NCBI GenBank assembly: GCA_004299095.1 | Contig: SCQQ01000011.1 | Location: 1 to 39,867 of the forward strand | From: Burkholderiaceae bacterium | GTDB lineage: Bacteria; Pseudomonadota; Gammaproteobacteria; Burkholderiales; Burkholderiaceae_C | Direction: 5' to 3' | Length of the DNA stretch: 39,867 nt | Shown: positions 7,230-15,611 of the stretch, piece by piece | Numbering within the stretch: position 1 is the stretch's first letter | Layout: every line of letters begins with the position of its first letter | Made by a program: the position numbers and the translations under genes | Notes under the pieces: generated by a model | Databases searched by the model: none | Told to the model about the DNA's origin: nothing | What the model saw: the letters and a program-made list of their open reading frames with translations, nothing else

Positions 7230-8474
7230 ATGTATCGACTGTTTCGCGAAGCTCGCAGAGCGCTCTTGTTTGGCTTTATCGCCACGGGTTTAACGAGTGT
7301 CAATCTCGTTCAGGCCGCACCAGCCGTACCGGGAGTTTCGGCCACTGAAGTGCGAGTTGGTTGGCTCGGCCCAGAATCTGGCCCCGCAGCAACTTACGGC
7401 GACGTCCGCAAAGGTATCGTTGCCTATTTCGACTATGTGAACAGCCAAGGTGGTGTCAATGGTCGGAAGCTCAAATTGTTTTCCTACGACGACAAATATC
7501 AGCCGTCGCTGACGGTCCGCATGATGCACCGCTTGGTCGAAAAAGATCACGTATTTGCCACCTTGGGCGATATCGGCTCTCCGACCAATGCCGCGGTCCA
7601 GAAATACGTGGAAGACCAAGGTCTTCCAATGATCATGTTGTGTTCTGCCGCAAACCGCTTCTTCGTTCCGCCCATAGCTAATTTCATGGGTTCCTGTATC
7701 GCCAGCTACACTTTCGAAGCCAAGGTCATGGTGAATTACGCCGTGAAGAACTTGCATCGCAAAACATTGGCATTCGCTTACGACAACACCGACTACGGGA
7801 AACCGATTCTTGAGGCCGCCATGGAGGCCGTCAAATCGTATCCCGGTGTCAAAGTCCTGGCACAAGCCGCTCTGCAACCGGCCGAAACCGATTTCAGCGC
7901 GCAAGCACAAAAAATCAAGGATGCAAACCCCGACGCAGTTCTCGTTTTTGCAACGCCCTCACCCACCGCGCATTTGAAAAAGGCCTTGTCAACGATCGGG
8001 ATGAATTCGCAAACCAGTGCCTATTTGACAACTCAGGAAGGTGGTGCCAATACGGTTCTTTGGCAACTGGCTGGAAAGGATGTGTGGGCGGATACCTACT
8101 CGTTGACTTCAGTACCGTCTGTAGACGCCAAAACCAAGCCAATCGAATTGTTCGTCAGCCAATTCAAGAAGCAATTCCCCGACACCGACCCGAGCGGCTC
8201 GCCTCAATCTGGATGGGCCTCCGCACAGGTGTTCGTCGAAGCCTTGCGTCGCACTAAGGATTTGACGCGCGAGAACTTTCTGAAGACGTTTTATACCTTT
8301 GATAACTGGAAGGGTTCCTTGTTTTCCAGCATAACGTTTACGCCAGACGACCATTTCGGCATATCGTCATTGATTGTTACCCAAGCCAAGGATGGAACGA
8401 TGGTTCCCATCTCCGGCCTGATCTCGATTGACAACAAAACCGGCCAATTCACGGAAGCCCCTGCTGCCCAATAG
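7230..8474 (+). CDS. livK: Branched-chain/aromatic-acid-type ABC transporter, periplasmic binding protein
   Basis: 414 residues. A signal peptide (about 1-30, ending near VQAAPAVPG) is followed by a type I periplasmic binding fold: T-E-V-R-V-G-W-L-G-P-E-S-G-P near the start, then YFDYVNSQGGVNGRKL and YDDKYQPSLTV. This is the LivK/amide-urea binding-protein pattern. Start 7230 is supported by AAGGGGGG at 7215-7222. It is the first gene of a livKHMGF set and captures the ligand for the downstream permease. The gene is less GC-rich than the flanks. Ligand unknown; many relatives in beta-proteobacteria bind aromatic or branched carboxylates rather than leucine, and the CoA ligase downstream favours that reading. 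Confidence 0.9.
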   Translation: MYRLFREARRALLFGFIATGLTSVNLVQAAPAVPGVSATEVRVGWLGPESGPAATYGDVRKGIVAYFDYVNSQGGVNGRKLKLFSYDDKYQPSLTVRMMHRLVEKDHVFATLGDIGSPTNAAVQKYVEDQGLPMIMLCSAANRFFVPPIANFMGSCIASYTFEAKVMVNYAVKNLHRKTLAFAYDNTDYGKPILEAAMEAVKSYPGVKVLAQAALQPAETDFSAQAQKIKDANPDAVLVFATPSPTAHLKKALSTIGMNSQTSAYLTTQEGGANTVLWQLAGKDVWADTYSLTSVPSVDAKTKPIELFVSQFKKQFPDTDPSGSPQSGWASAQVFVEALRRTKDLTRENFLKTFYTFDNWKGSLFSSITFTPDDHFGISSLIVTQAKDGTMVPISGLISIDNKTGQFTEAPAAQ

Positions 8475-8786
8475 GACGTTCGCCGAGCCTCGTGGAGCGT
8501 TCCAGTTTCATCCAAAGTTCATCGGCGCACCACGCCCGGCCCAAAATCTAATCCGCGGCTTTGGGTCGGGATCAGGCACGACGAATAAGCATCGCCTTTA
8601 TTTCGACGATGCAACGTCGTTTATTCATCGAACAATTTCCGTACGGCCCACTTCAACCGGGCCGGCTCCCTCGGATTAAGGCACGGCGCCACGCCACGCA
8701 CCTGCAAGGCCCCCAACAGGAACATTCAATCGTTGGCGCATCGCGCCCATGAGTGATGATTGACCAACACATAACGAGTGTATCAG
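8475..8786. other. livK-livH intergenic region with a structured element
   Basis: 312 bases with no gene. A nested hairpin occurs at 8580-8629. The inner stem is GCATCG (8589-8594) with CGATGC (8607-8612). The outer arms are GACGAATAA (8580-8588) and TTATTCATC (8621-8629), with one mismatch and a bulge. Such a structure between a binding-protein gene and its permease genes commonly stabilises the upstream mRNA or attenuates readthrough, giving more binding protein than permease. That role is inferred. Confidence 0.5.
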
Positions 8787-9653
8787 ATGCAAATTATCAT
8801 TAGTGGTTTGCTGTTCGGCTGCGTTTATGGGTTGATTGCGTTAGGCTTGGTATTGATTGCACGTACTACCGGGGTCGTCAATTTTGCCCATGGCGAAATG
8901 GCGATGGTTACGGCATTCGTGGGGTATACGTTCATCGCCCGAGCGGGTTTCCCGATCCTGCTTGCATTTTTCATCGCTCTTTTGTTTGCAGCGGTTCTTG
9001 GTGCATTGACCTACATCGTCCTTCTCCGCTTCGTCAATCAGGCGGATCATTTGGCTCAACTCGTCCTCACACTGGGCTTGTTCATGTTGCTGCATGGGAT
9101 AGCCGGATTGATTTGGGGTTATGAGCCCGCAGGATTCCCAAAGGTATTCACAGGTCAACCATGGGGGTTGGGCCCGGTTTTTATTTCACCAAACGAAATC
9201 CTGATTTTGGTGATCACACTGATCCTCTCTTTGGTCTTGTTCTTGTTATTCCGATTTACGCGGGCAGGTTTAGCGATGCGCGCGTCGGCACAGGACCTAA
9301 CCGCAGCGCGACTCATGGGAATCCAGGTGGACCAAATCTACATGCTGACTTGGTGCGCAGGTGGCGTGCTCGGTGGCGCCGCCGGCATACTCGCCGCACC
9401 TTACACGTTCCTGAGCGTCTCCATGATGCTGGACCCGCTCATCATGGCTTTCGCCGCAGCCGTTCTAGCCGGATTCGTCAGCCTGCCAGGCACTGTTCTC
9501 GGCGGTGCCTTGATCGGCGTCTTCATCAATCTGGTCCGATTCTATTGGGCACCGGAGATGGCTGAGTTGGCGACGTTCCTGCTCATCGTCGTCGTCCTTT
9601 ACGTGCGACCGCAAGGCCTTTTCGGCGGCCCGCAAACCGTGAAGAAGGTGTAA
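8787..9653 (+). CDS. livH: Branched-chain-type ABC transporter permease LivH
   Basis: 288 residues, almost entirely hydrophobic with about eight predicted membrane helices. It opens with QIIISGLLFGCVYGLIALGL, the standard LivH beginning, and has VVNFAHGEMAMV, another hallmark. The cytoplasmic loop TRAGLAMRASAQDLTAARLMGI is the EAA-like segment contacting the ATPases. The ATG at 8787 is preferred; a GTG three codons upstream (8778) would add three residues. Its stop is two bases before the livM start (9656), showing an operon. Confidence 0.93.
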   Translation: MQIIISGLLFGCVYGLIALGLVLIARTTGVVNFAHGEMAMVTAFVGYTFIARAGFPILLAFFIALLFAAVLGALTYIVLLRFVNQADHLAQLVLTLGLFMLLHGIAGLIWGYEPAGFPKVFTGQPWGLGPVFISPNEILILVITLILSLVLFLLFRFTRAGLAMRASAQDLTAARLMGIQVDQIYMLTWCAGGVLGGAAGILAAPYTFLSVSMMLDPLIMAFAAAVLAGFVSLPGTVLGGALIGVFINLVRFYWAPEMAELATFLLIVVVLYVRPQGLFGGPQTVKKV

Positions 9654-9655
9654 AG

Positions 9656-10582
9656 ATGAGATCCCTACTCAGCAACAGGAAAACCTATGTTGCGTTGCTT
9701 CTACTGTTTGCGATTGCCTGGCCATTCGTGGTCGGGCAATCTGCCTACTACATGGGCTTCTTCGTAACAGCGTGCATTTACTCTTTGTCTGCTGTTGCGT
9801 TGAATCTGCTTACTGGCTACGGCGGGCAGGTCTCGGTCGGCAACGGCGGATTTCTCACGATAGGTGCGTATGCCGTCGGCATCTTGTCTTACCGCTTCAA
9901 TGTCGGCATCTGGCTGGCTCTGCCCATCGCAGGTATTGGCGCAGCCGCCATCGGCTTTGTGCTTGGACTCCCGGCGGCCCGCTTGAGAGGCCATTTCCTC
10001 GGTATCGTTACGCTGGGTTTCGGAATTGCAGTGCCGGTGGTCGCCTTGAACTGGGAATCTCTGACCAACGGGTACAACGGAATTGAAGTATCTCGCCCGG
10101 CCCTGTTGTCGAATGATCTCGAATTCTTCTATTTCGTCATATTCCTTACCGCAATCCTGCTCTGGATGGCCATCAACATTGCCCGGAGTCGACTGGGTCG
10201 CGCCTTCATCGCGGTCCGCGACAGTGAGGTCGCCGCAATGGCCAACGGTATCAACGTTGCGTCATACAAGACGATCATGTTCACCATCAGCGCGTTCTTC
10301 ACCGGTATAGCCGGGGGCATCTACGCTTACTGGGTCGGCTTCGTCAGCCCCAATGATTACACCTTGTTAACTTCCTTTCTCTTGCTGGCGATGATCGTGG
10401 TGGGCGGATTGGCTTCCATATGGGGTGCCGTCGCAGGTGCGGTGCTCCTGACCGTGCTACCCAGCTTGACCGAGAGTTACGCTGGAATCGGCGATACGCT
10501 CATCGGAGCCGCCGTCATCCTCATCGTCCTGATTCGCCCGGCCGGCATCGCATCGCTTCTGAGGCGAAAGTCCGGCTCATGA
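9656..10582 (+). CDS. livM: Branched-chain-type ABC transporter permease LivM
   Basis: 308 residues with about nine membrane helices. Hallmarks are A-L-N-L-L-T-G-Y-G-G-Q-V-S-V-G-N-G-G-F and the ATPase-coupling loop RSRLGRAFIAVRDSEVAAMANGI, followed by KTIMFTISAFFTGIAGG. It pairs with LivH to form the membrane channel. The gene begins two bases after livH and runs to 40 bases before livG. Both permease genes share the moderate GC content of the block. Confidence 0.93.
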   Translation: MRSLLSNRKTYVALLLLFAIAWPFVVGQSAYYMGFFVTACIYSLSAVALNLLTGYGGQVSVGNGGFLTIGAYAVGILSYRFNVGIWLALPIAGIGAAAIGFVLGLPAARLRGHFLGIVTLGFGIAVPVVALNWESLTNGYNGIEVSRPALLSNDLEFFYFVIFLTAILLWMAINIARSRLGRAFIAVRDSEVAAMANGINVASYKTIMFTISAFFTGIAGGIYAYWVGFVSPNDYTLLTSFLLLAMIVVGGLASIWGAVAGAVLLTVLPSLTESYAGIGDTLIGAAVILIVLIRPAGIASLLRRKSGS

Positions 10583-10622
10583 TCTCCGCGCAAATCGATA
10601 ATTTTCCAGGAATAACTGAATC

Positions 10623-11399
10623 GTGCTGAAGATCAATGACCTTACCGTGCGATTTGGTGGCATCACGGCAATCAACGGGCTTTCATTCGAAGTTGACGAC
10701 GCCACAGTTTGCTCAATCATCGGTCCAAACGGCGCCGGCAAAACCACCGTCTTCAATTGCATCAGCCGCTTTTACACGCCGGTTTCCGGCTCGATTCAAT
10801 TTGACACTCAGGATTTGCTGAAACTCGGCCCCAGTCAAATCATCGACGCGGGAATCACCCGCAGTTTCCAGAATGTCGAATTATTCCAGAAGATGACTGT
10901 GCTCGACAACCTGTTGACCGGTTTGCACGCAAAACTAACTCACAACTTGTTTGCAATTGCTCTGAACTTGCCCAGCATCCGCAAGAGTGAACGGAAAGCC
11001 AATCATCGCGCTGAAGAAATCATGGAATTGCTTGAAATTCAAAAGATGGCCAACGTCCCGGTACGTGATCTGCCCTATGGCCATCAAAAAATGGTGGACA
11101 TCGGCCGGGCCATCATGGCAAGGCCGAAATTGATTTTACTGGACGAACCGGCAGCTGGTCTGAATGCATCCGAAACGCAGGAAATGAAACGGATGATTGC
11201 GCGCCTCAAGGACCAAATGCACATGACCGTATTGCTGATCGAGCACGACATGTCATTGGTGATGGGCATCTCTGATCATATCGTCGCCATGAATTTCGGA
11301 GAGAAAATCGCGGAAGGCGTTCCGGCTTCGGTTCGAAGCAATCCCGCGGTGATAGAAGCTTATCTCGGGCAGGCTGAAGAAGAGGACGTGGCATGTTGA
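10623..11399 (+). CDS. livG: Branched-chain-type ABC transporter ATPase LivG
   Basis: 258 residues. Walker A is GPNGAGKTT near residue 38. The signature is the LivG variant LPYGHQ (replacing LSGGQ), and Walker B is LILLDEPAAGLN, with H-loop LLIEHDMSLV. The long insertion after the Q-loop (NLLTGLHAKLTHNLF) is typical of LivG. The start is GTG at 10623. The last 7 bases overlap livF (11393), consistent with coupled translation. It powers transport with LivF. Confidence 0.94.
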   Translation: MLKINDLTVRFGGITAINGLSFEVDDATVCSIIGPNGAGKTTVFNCISRFYTPVSGSIQFDTQDLLKLGPSQIIDAGITRSFQNVELFQKMTVLDNLLTGLHAKLTHNLFAIALNLPSIRKSERKANHRAEEIMELLEIQKMANVPVRDLPYGHQKMVDIGRAIMARPKLILLDEPAAGLNASETQEMKRMIARLKDQMHMTVLLIEHDMSLVMGISDHIVAMNFGEKIAEGVPASVRSNPAVIEAYLGQAEEEDVAC

Positions 11400-12100
11400 A
11401 ACTGGAGAACATTCACGTCTTCTATGGGCACGTCCATGCACTGCGAGGCGTGTGTCTGGAGGTACCTGACAGCGGCGTCGTGGCGCTCCTCGGCGCCAAT
11501 GGCGCCGGGAAATCCAGTACTTTGCGCGTCATTTCAGGCTTGATTCACCCCAAAGAAGGTCGGTACGACCTGAACGGCGAATCAATGATCGGACGATCAT
11601 GCCGAAACGTAGTTGATCGGAAAGTGATTTACTGTCCCGAGGGACGCCGAGTATTTCCAGAATTTACCGTTACGGAAAATTTGCAAATTGGCGCTTATCG
11701 AATTTCTGACCGTGCACAAATACGAAGGGACATCGACAAGGTCTATGAATATTTCCCAAGGCTGAGAGAGCGCATGAAACAGAAAGCAGCGACGCTCAGT
11801 GGCGGCGAACAGCAAATGCTGGCCATAGCGAGATCGCTGATGGGGCAGCCCAAATTGCTGTTGCTTGACGAGCCCTCTCTCGGGATTGCGCCAAAATTGT
11901 CGCGTGAAATATTTGGAATTCTAAAAACCATAAATGAAAATGGGACCGCGATACTGTTGGTTGAGCAAAATGCCAATCTGGCGCTGAAGATCTCAAATTA
12001 TGCTTACGTGCTGGAAAACGGAAAAATCGGGTTGGAAGGTAGGCCCGGCGACATCAAAAAAAACACACGCATGCACGACCTTTATCTCGGCAAGCTGTGA
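11393..12100 (+). CDS. livF: Branched-chain-type ABC transporter ATPase LivF
   Basis: 235 residues with Walker A GANGAGKSS, the LivF-type YCPEGRRVFPEFTVTENL segment, signature LSGGEQQMLAIARSLM and Walker B LLLLDEPSLGIAP. It ends with the LivF-like D-L-Y-L-G-K-L. It overlaps livG and closes the transporter set. A gap of 168 bases separates it from the acyl-CoA ligase, which is probably cotranscribed or has its own weak promoter. Confidence 0.94.
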   Translation: MLKLENIHVFYGHVHALRGVCLEVPDSGVVALLGANGAGKSSTLRVISGLIHPKEGRYDLNGESMIGRSCRNVVDRKVIYCPEGRRVFPEFTVTENLQIGAYRISDRAQIRRDIDKVYEYFPRLRERMKQKAATLSGGEQQMLAIARSLMGQPKLLLLDEPSLGIAPKLSREIFGILKTINENGTAILLVEQNANLALKISNYAYVLENGKIGLEGRPGDIKKNTRMHDLYLGKL

Positions 12101-12268
12101 AAGCACGACATTGGCAATTGGGAATCAGTCGGCAATCGATCACCGAACGACGGTTTTCGATTCAGGAGTGGTCGATCGTATAAGGACGAGCGTGTTTCGG
12201 CAAGCTGCCTCGTAATCGTAAGGTTGAAATCTCCCAATCGGCTACACATCAAGATATTAAATATCCAC

Positions 12269-13861
12269 ATGTACAGCAACATCAAAAACCCTGAGCACTG
12301 GATATTGTCGGAGATCGTGGACGAAATCGCCGAGGTGAAGGCTGACGTTCTGTGGCTATCAGACGATCAAGGGAATCGGCTCAGTTTCGGCGAAGCCAAG
12401 ACATACGGCCGCCGCGCAGCCGGATATTTCCATAAACTGAATATCAAACCCGGTGATCGCGTCGGTGTATTCATGTACAACAGTTGCGATTTTGCGCTCG
12501 TATGGCTGGGATTGGGATATCTGGGCGCTACGGCTGTTTTCTTGAACACGGAATTGCGAGCGAATTTTCTCAAGCATCAATTGCTTGACAGCGGCGTCGC
12601 GCACGTGGTGGCCGATGCGGAACTTCTGGGGTCTCTGGCCGAGTTGGCAGACGAATGTACGCAATTGAAGACGGTCGTCGTCTCGGGGGACATCCCGAGC
12701 GAAACCACCTTTCCTGATGATTGGGCAGTGTTTCAGTGGCCCCAATTGGCAGCAGAGCCGGAATGGACCGGGCCGGCGCCCAGGGCATGGGACATCGCGG
12801 CCATCATGTACACGTCGGGCACCAGTGGGCCCGCAAAGGGGGTGCTGATGCCGTATGCGCACTGTGCGCTATACGGCATCGGTACGATCGAATGTCTTGA
12901 ATTGACCGAGGAAGATCGTTACTACATTTCGCTCCCCATGTTCCATGCGAATGCGTTGTTGATGCAGCTTTTCGCGACTCTGCTGGTGGGATGCGCCGCG
13001 TTCACGAGGCGTCGATTCAGCGCCGGCCACTGGCTCGCCGACATCCGCAAAGAAAAATGCACCGTGACGAACCTGCTGGGCGCCACGGCTGCGTTCGTGC
13101 TGGCACAGCCGGCGACCGATGCGGATCGAGATCATTCGTTGCGTGCGCTCATGAACGCGCCGAACGTTCCCGTTCACGAGTCAGCCTTCCATACGCGTTT
13201 TGGCATCAAGGAGGTGCTATCGGGCTACGGGATGACTGAGAACAACATACCGATTTGGGGCAAGCTGGGCCATTCGGTACCTGGTGCGGCCGGTTGGGTG
13301 CATCAGGACCATTTCGAGGTTCGCATTGCGGACACCACCTCCGACATGCCCGTTCGAAGCGGTGAAATCGGCGAGATCCTCGTCAGGCCCAAGGTTCCCA
13401 ACGGCTTCATGGCCGGCTACCTCAACGCCCCGGACAAAACGGTGGCCGCGTGGCGCAATCTGTGGTTTCACACCGGCGACGCCGGCACCATGGATGACAC
13501 AGGGCTCGTCACTTTTGTCGACCGCCTTCGGGATTGCATCCGGCGGCGCGGACACAACATTTCGGCGTCGGAAATCGAGGACGCCCTGTCAGGAATCGAA
13601 GGCGTTGCGGAAGTTGCAGCGTTTCCGGTCCCTTCGGATATTCTGGGCGGGGAAGACGAGATCATGCTGGCGGTGGTCGGGACACCTGGATCCGATCTGG
13701 ATCCCGTCAAATTAGGTCGCGAAGCGTGCGAGCGCGTTCCCCGGTTCGCTCGTCCGCGCTTCATCAAGATCGTCGGGAAACTGCCCAAAACGGCGACCGG
13801 CAAGGTGCAGCGTGCCGTGCTGCGCGAACAAGGCCGCGCAGACGCCACGGACTTGAGTTAG
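12269..13861 (+). CDS. AMP-forming acyl-CoA synthetase (ligase)
   Basis: About 530 residues from the ATG at 12269; an in-frame TTG at 12224 is possible, and neither has a strong ribosome site. The adenylate-forming motifs are complete: the P-loop MYTSGTSGPAKGVLMPYAH, the YGMTENN aromatic motif (A5), HTGDAGTMDDTG (A7), VDRLRDCIRRRGHNISASEIE (A8 hinge) and the C-terminal catalytic lysine in LPKTATGKVQRAVL. It activates a carboxylic acid to its CoA thioester using ATP. Overall style is closest to the CaiC/ATP-dependent acyl-CoA ligase group. Its position directly after livKHMGF suggests that it activates the acid imported by that system. Substrate not readable. Confidence 0.9.
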   Translation: MYSNIKNPEHWILSEIVDEIAEVKADVLWLSDDQGNRLSFGEAKTYGRRAAGYFHKLNIKPGDRVGVFMYNSCDFALVWLGLGYLGATAVFLNTELRANFLKHQLLDSGVAHVVADAELLGSLAELADECTQLKTVVVSGDIPSETTFPDDWAVFQWPQLAAEPEWTGPAPRAWDIAAIMYTSGTSGPAKGVLMPYAHCALYGIGTIECLELTEEDRYYISLPMFHANALLMQLFATLLVGCAAFTRRRFSAGHWLADIRKEKCTVTNLLGATAAFVLAQPATDADRDHSLRALMNAPNVPVHESAFHTRFGIKEVLSGYGMTENNIPIWGKLGHSVPGAAGWVHQDHFEVRIADTTSDMPVRSGEIGEILVRPKVPNGFMAGYLNAPDKTVAAWRNLWFHTGDAGTMDDTGLVTFVDRLRDCIRRRGHNISASEIEDALSGIEGVAEVAAFPVPSDILGGEDEIMLAVVGTPGSDLDPVKLGREACERVPRFARPRFIKIVGKLPKTATGKVQRAVLREQGRADATDLS

Positions 13862-13884
13862 CGTGCCGTCTGGTCCGCGGGCCG

Positions 13885-14027
13885 CACAAGCTCACCACGG
13901 TCGACGCCATCGTTTACGCGACAGCGGGCAGCACGGCGTGAAATCGCTGTCCTGCGACGTGCATTTTGAGGAATTACCCGACTCATCGGCCTCCCACGAA
14001 TTCAAGGCGGGACCGTTGCACAAATAA
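13885..14027 (+). pseudogene. Remnant of a vapC-like PIN toxin gene, frameshifted
   Basis: HKLTTVDAIVYATA (from 13885) matches YKLATADAIVYATA of the toxin at 3523. The frame then breaks: one base is missing near 13927, giving a TGA at 13939-13941. Similarity continues in the shifted frame from 13929 as QHGVKSLSCDVHFEELPD, against QAGVKLLTCDAHFDGLPE of the intact toxin, to a TAA at 14025-14027. The N-terminal two thirds and any antitoxin are absent; the homology starts shortly after the ligase stop codon. It is a dead fragment of a toxin related to, but not identical with, the one at 3523. Confidence 0.85.
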
Positions 14028-14164
14028 GGCGCGAACGCACCTGACGCCTAACGATGACGGCGCAGGAACCAATGAAGACGCACGAACATGGGACCTGCTC
14101 AATGAGCCGCAGCGGACAGCTGATGCGCTGAAAGCGGCGAACGCCGTTGCGCAAGAATCCAGCC

Positions 14165-15550
14165 ATGCACGAAATCATCTGCCCCCACTGCCAAAAAGCC
14201 TTCAAGATCGACGAAGCCAGCTACGCCGACATCCTGAAACAGGTCCACGACAAGGAATTCGATCAGGCGTTGCACGAGCGGTTGGAGCTGGCCGAGGCGA
14301 AGGTGACGGGCGAACTGCAGAAGACGGCCGCGACAAAAGACGCTGAAATCCAGGCCCTGAGGGCCAAGCTGGATTCAGAGGAAGTGGCGCGCAAGCTGGC
14401 AGTGGCCGAAGCGCTGGGCACGGTGGAAAGACAGCGCGACGCGCTGGCGAATGAACTGGCGCAGGCGAAGCAGGACCGGCAGGCTGCAGCTAATCTGGCC
14501 GAGGCGCGGCTGGCCAACGAACTGCAAAAGACCGCCACCGCCAAGGACGCGGAAATCCAGAGCCTGAAGGCGCGGCTCGATGCCACCACCGACAAGCAGA
14601 AGCTCGCGATCACCGACGCCGTCGGCGCACTGGAGCGCGAGCGCGACCTGCTGAAGAACAAGATCGAACAAGCGGCGCTGCAGAAGCAGCTTGCAGAGCA
14701 ATCGCTCAAGGACAAGTACGAGACGCAGATCAAGGACCGCGACGACACCATCGAGCGTCTGAAGGAGATGAAGGCGCGGCTCTCGACCAAGATGGTGGGC
14801 GAGACGCTGGAGCAGCACTGCGAGACCGAGTTCAACCGCATCCGCGCGACGGCGTTTCCGCTGGCCTACTTCGAGAAGGACAACGACGCGAGCGCGGGCA
14901 GCAAGGGTGATTTCATTTTTCGCGACCGCGACGCGGCAGGCACCGAGATCGTCTCGATCATGTTCGAGATGAAGAACGAGGCCGACGAAACCGCGAGCAA
15001 GCACAAGAACGAAGATTTCCTGGCCAAGCTGGACAAGGACCGCGCCGGAAAGGGTTGCGAGTACGCGGTGCTGGTGTCGCTGCTGGAGCCCGAGAGCGAG
15101 CTCTACAACACCGGCATCGTCGACGTGTTCCACCGCTTTCCGAAGATGTACGTGGTGCGGCCGCAGTTCTTCATTCCGATCATCACGCTGCTGCGCAACG
15201 CGGCGATGAACGCGCTGGCGTACAGGACCGAACTGGCGCTGGTGAAGGCGCAGAACGTGGACATCACGAATTTCGAGGACGAGCTGGAAACGTTCAAGAC
15301 CGGTTTCGCGCGGAATTACGAACTGGCTTCGGCCAAGTTCAAGACCTCCATCGACGAAATCGACAAGACCATCACCCACCTGCAGAAAACCAAGGACGCC
15401 CTGCTCGGTTCGGAGAACAACCTGCGCCTGGCGAACAACAAGGCGCAGGACGTGACCATCAAGAAGCTGACGCGGCGCAACCCGACGATGGCGGGGAAGT
15501 TTGCGGAGCTGAAGGATCAGGGCCCTCCCCAAGCAGGACGAGATCCCTGA
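14165..15550 (+). CDS. DUF2130 (COG4487) protein: CxxC ribbon, coiled coil, nuclease-like C-terminal domain
   Basis: 461 residues from the ATG at 14165. Residues 1-15 carry C6-P-H-C9, a half zinc ribbon ([14 protein letters not shown]). Residues 20-200 form a long charged coiled coil with two tandem copies of a unit, at 42-98 and 111-167 (period 69 residues, DNA 14288 and 14495), each with L-A-E-A-x-x-x-x-E-L-Q-K-T-A. The C-terminal DUF2130 domain follows, with [14 protein letters not shown] and then [11 protein letters not shown]. The spacing of Asp and E-x-K resembles a PD-(D/E)XK nuclease core, which I infer rather than know for this gene. A start at 14147 (TTG) is less likely, since family members begin with the CxxC motif. 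Function is unknown. Confidence 0.88.
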   Translation: MHEIICPHCQKAFKIDEASYADILKQVHDKEFDQALHERLELAEAKVTGELQKTAATKDAEIQALRAKLDSEEVARKLAVAEALGTVERQRDALANELAQAKQDRQAAANLAEARLANELQKTATAKDAEIQSLKARLDATTDKQKLAITDAVGALERERDLLKNKIEQAALQKQLAEQSLKDKYETQIKDRDDTIERLKEMKARLSTKMVGETLEQHCETEFNRIRATAFPLAYFEKDNDASAGSKGDFIFRDRDAAGTEIVSIMFEMKNEADETASKHKNEDFLAKLDKDRAGKGCEYAVLVSLLEPESELYNTGIVDVFHRFPKMYVVRPQFFIPIITLLRNAAMNALAYRTELALVKAQNVDITNFEDELETFKTGFARNYELASAKFKTSIDEIDKTITHLQKTKDALLGSENNLRLANNKAQDVTIKKLTRRNPTMAGKFAELKDQGPPQAGRDP

Positions 15551-15611
15551 AAGTACGACGCCCCGCAGCCGCCAAGCGCACACGGTTCAAGCAAACGCGC
15601 GGGCCCGGCGT

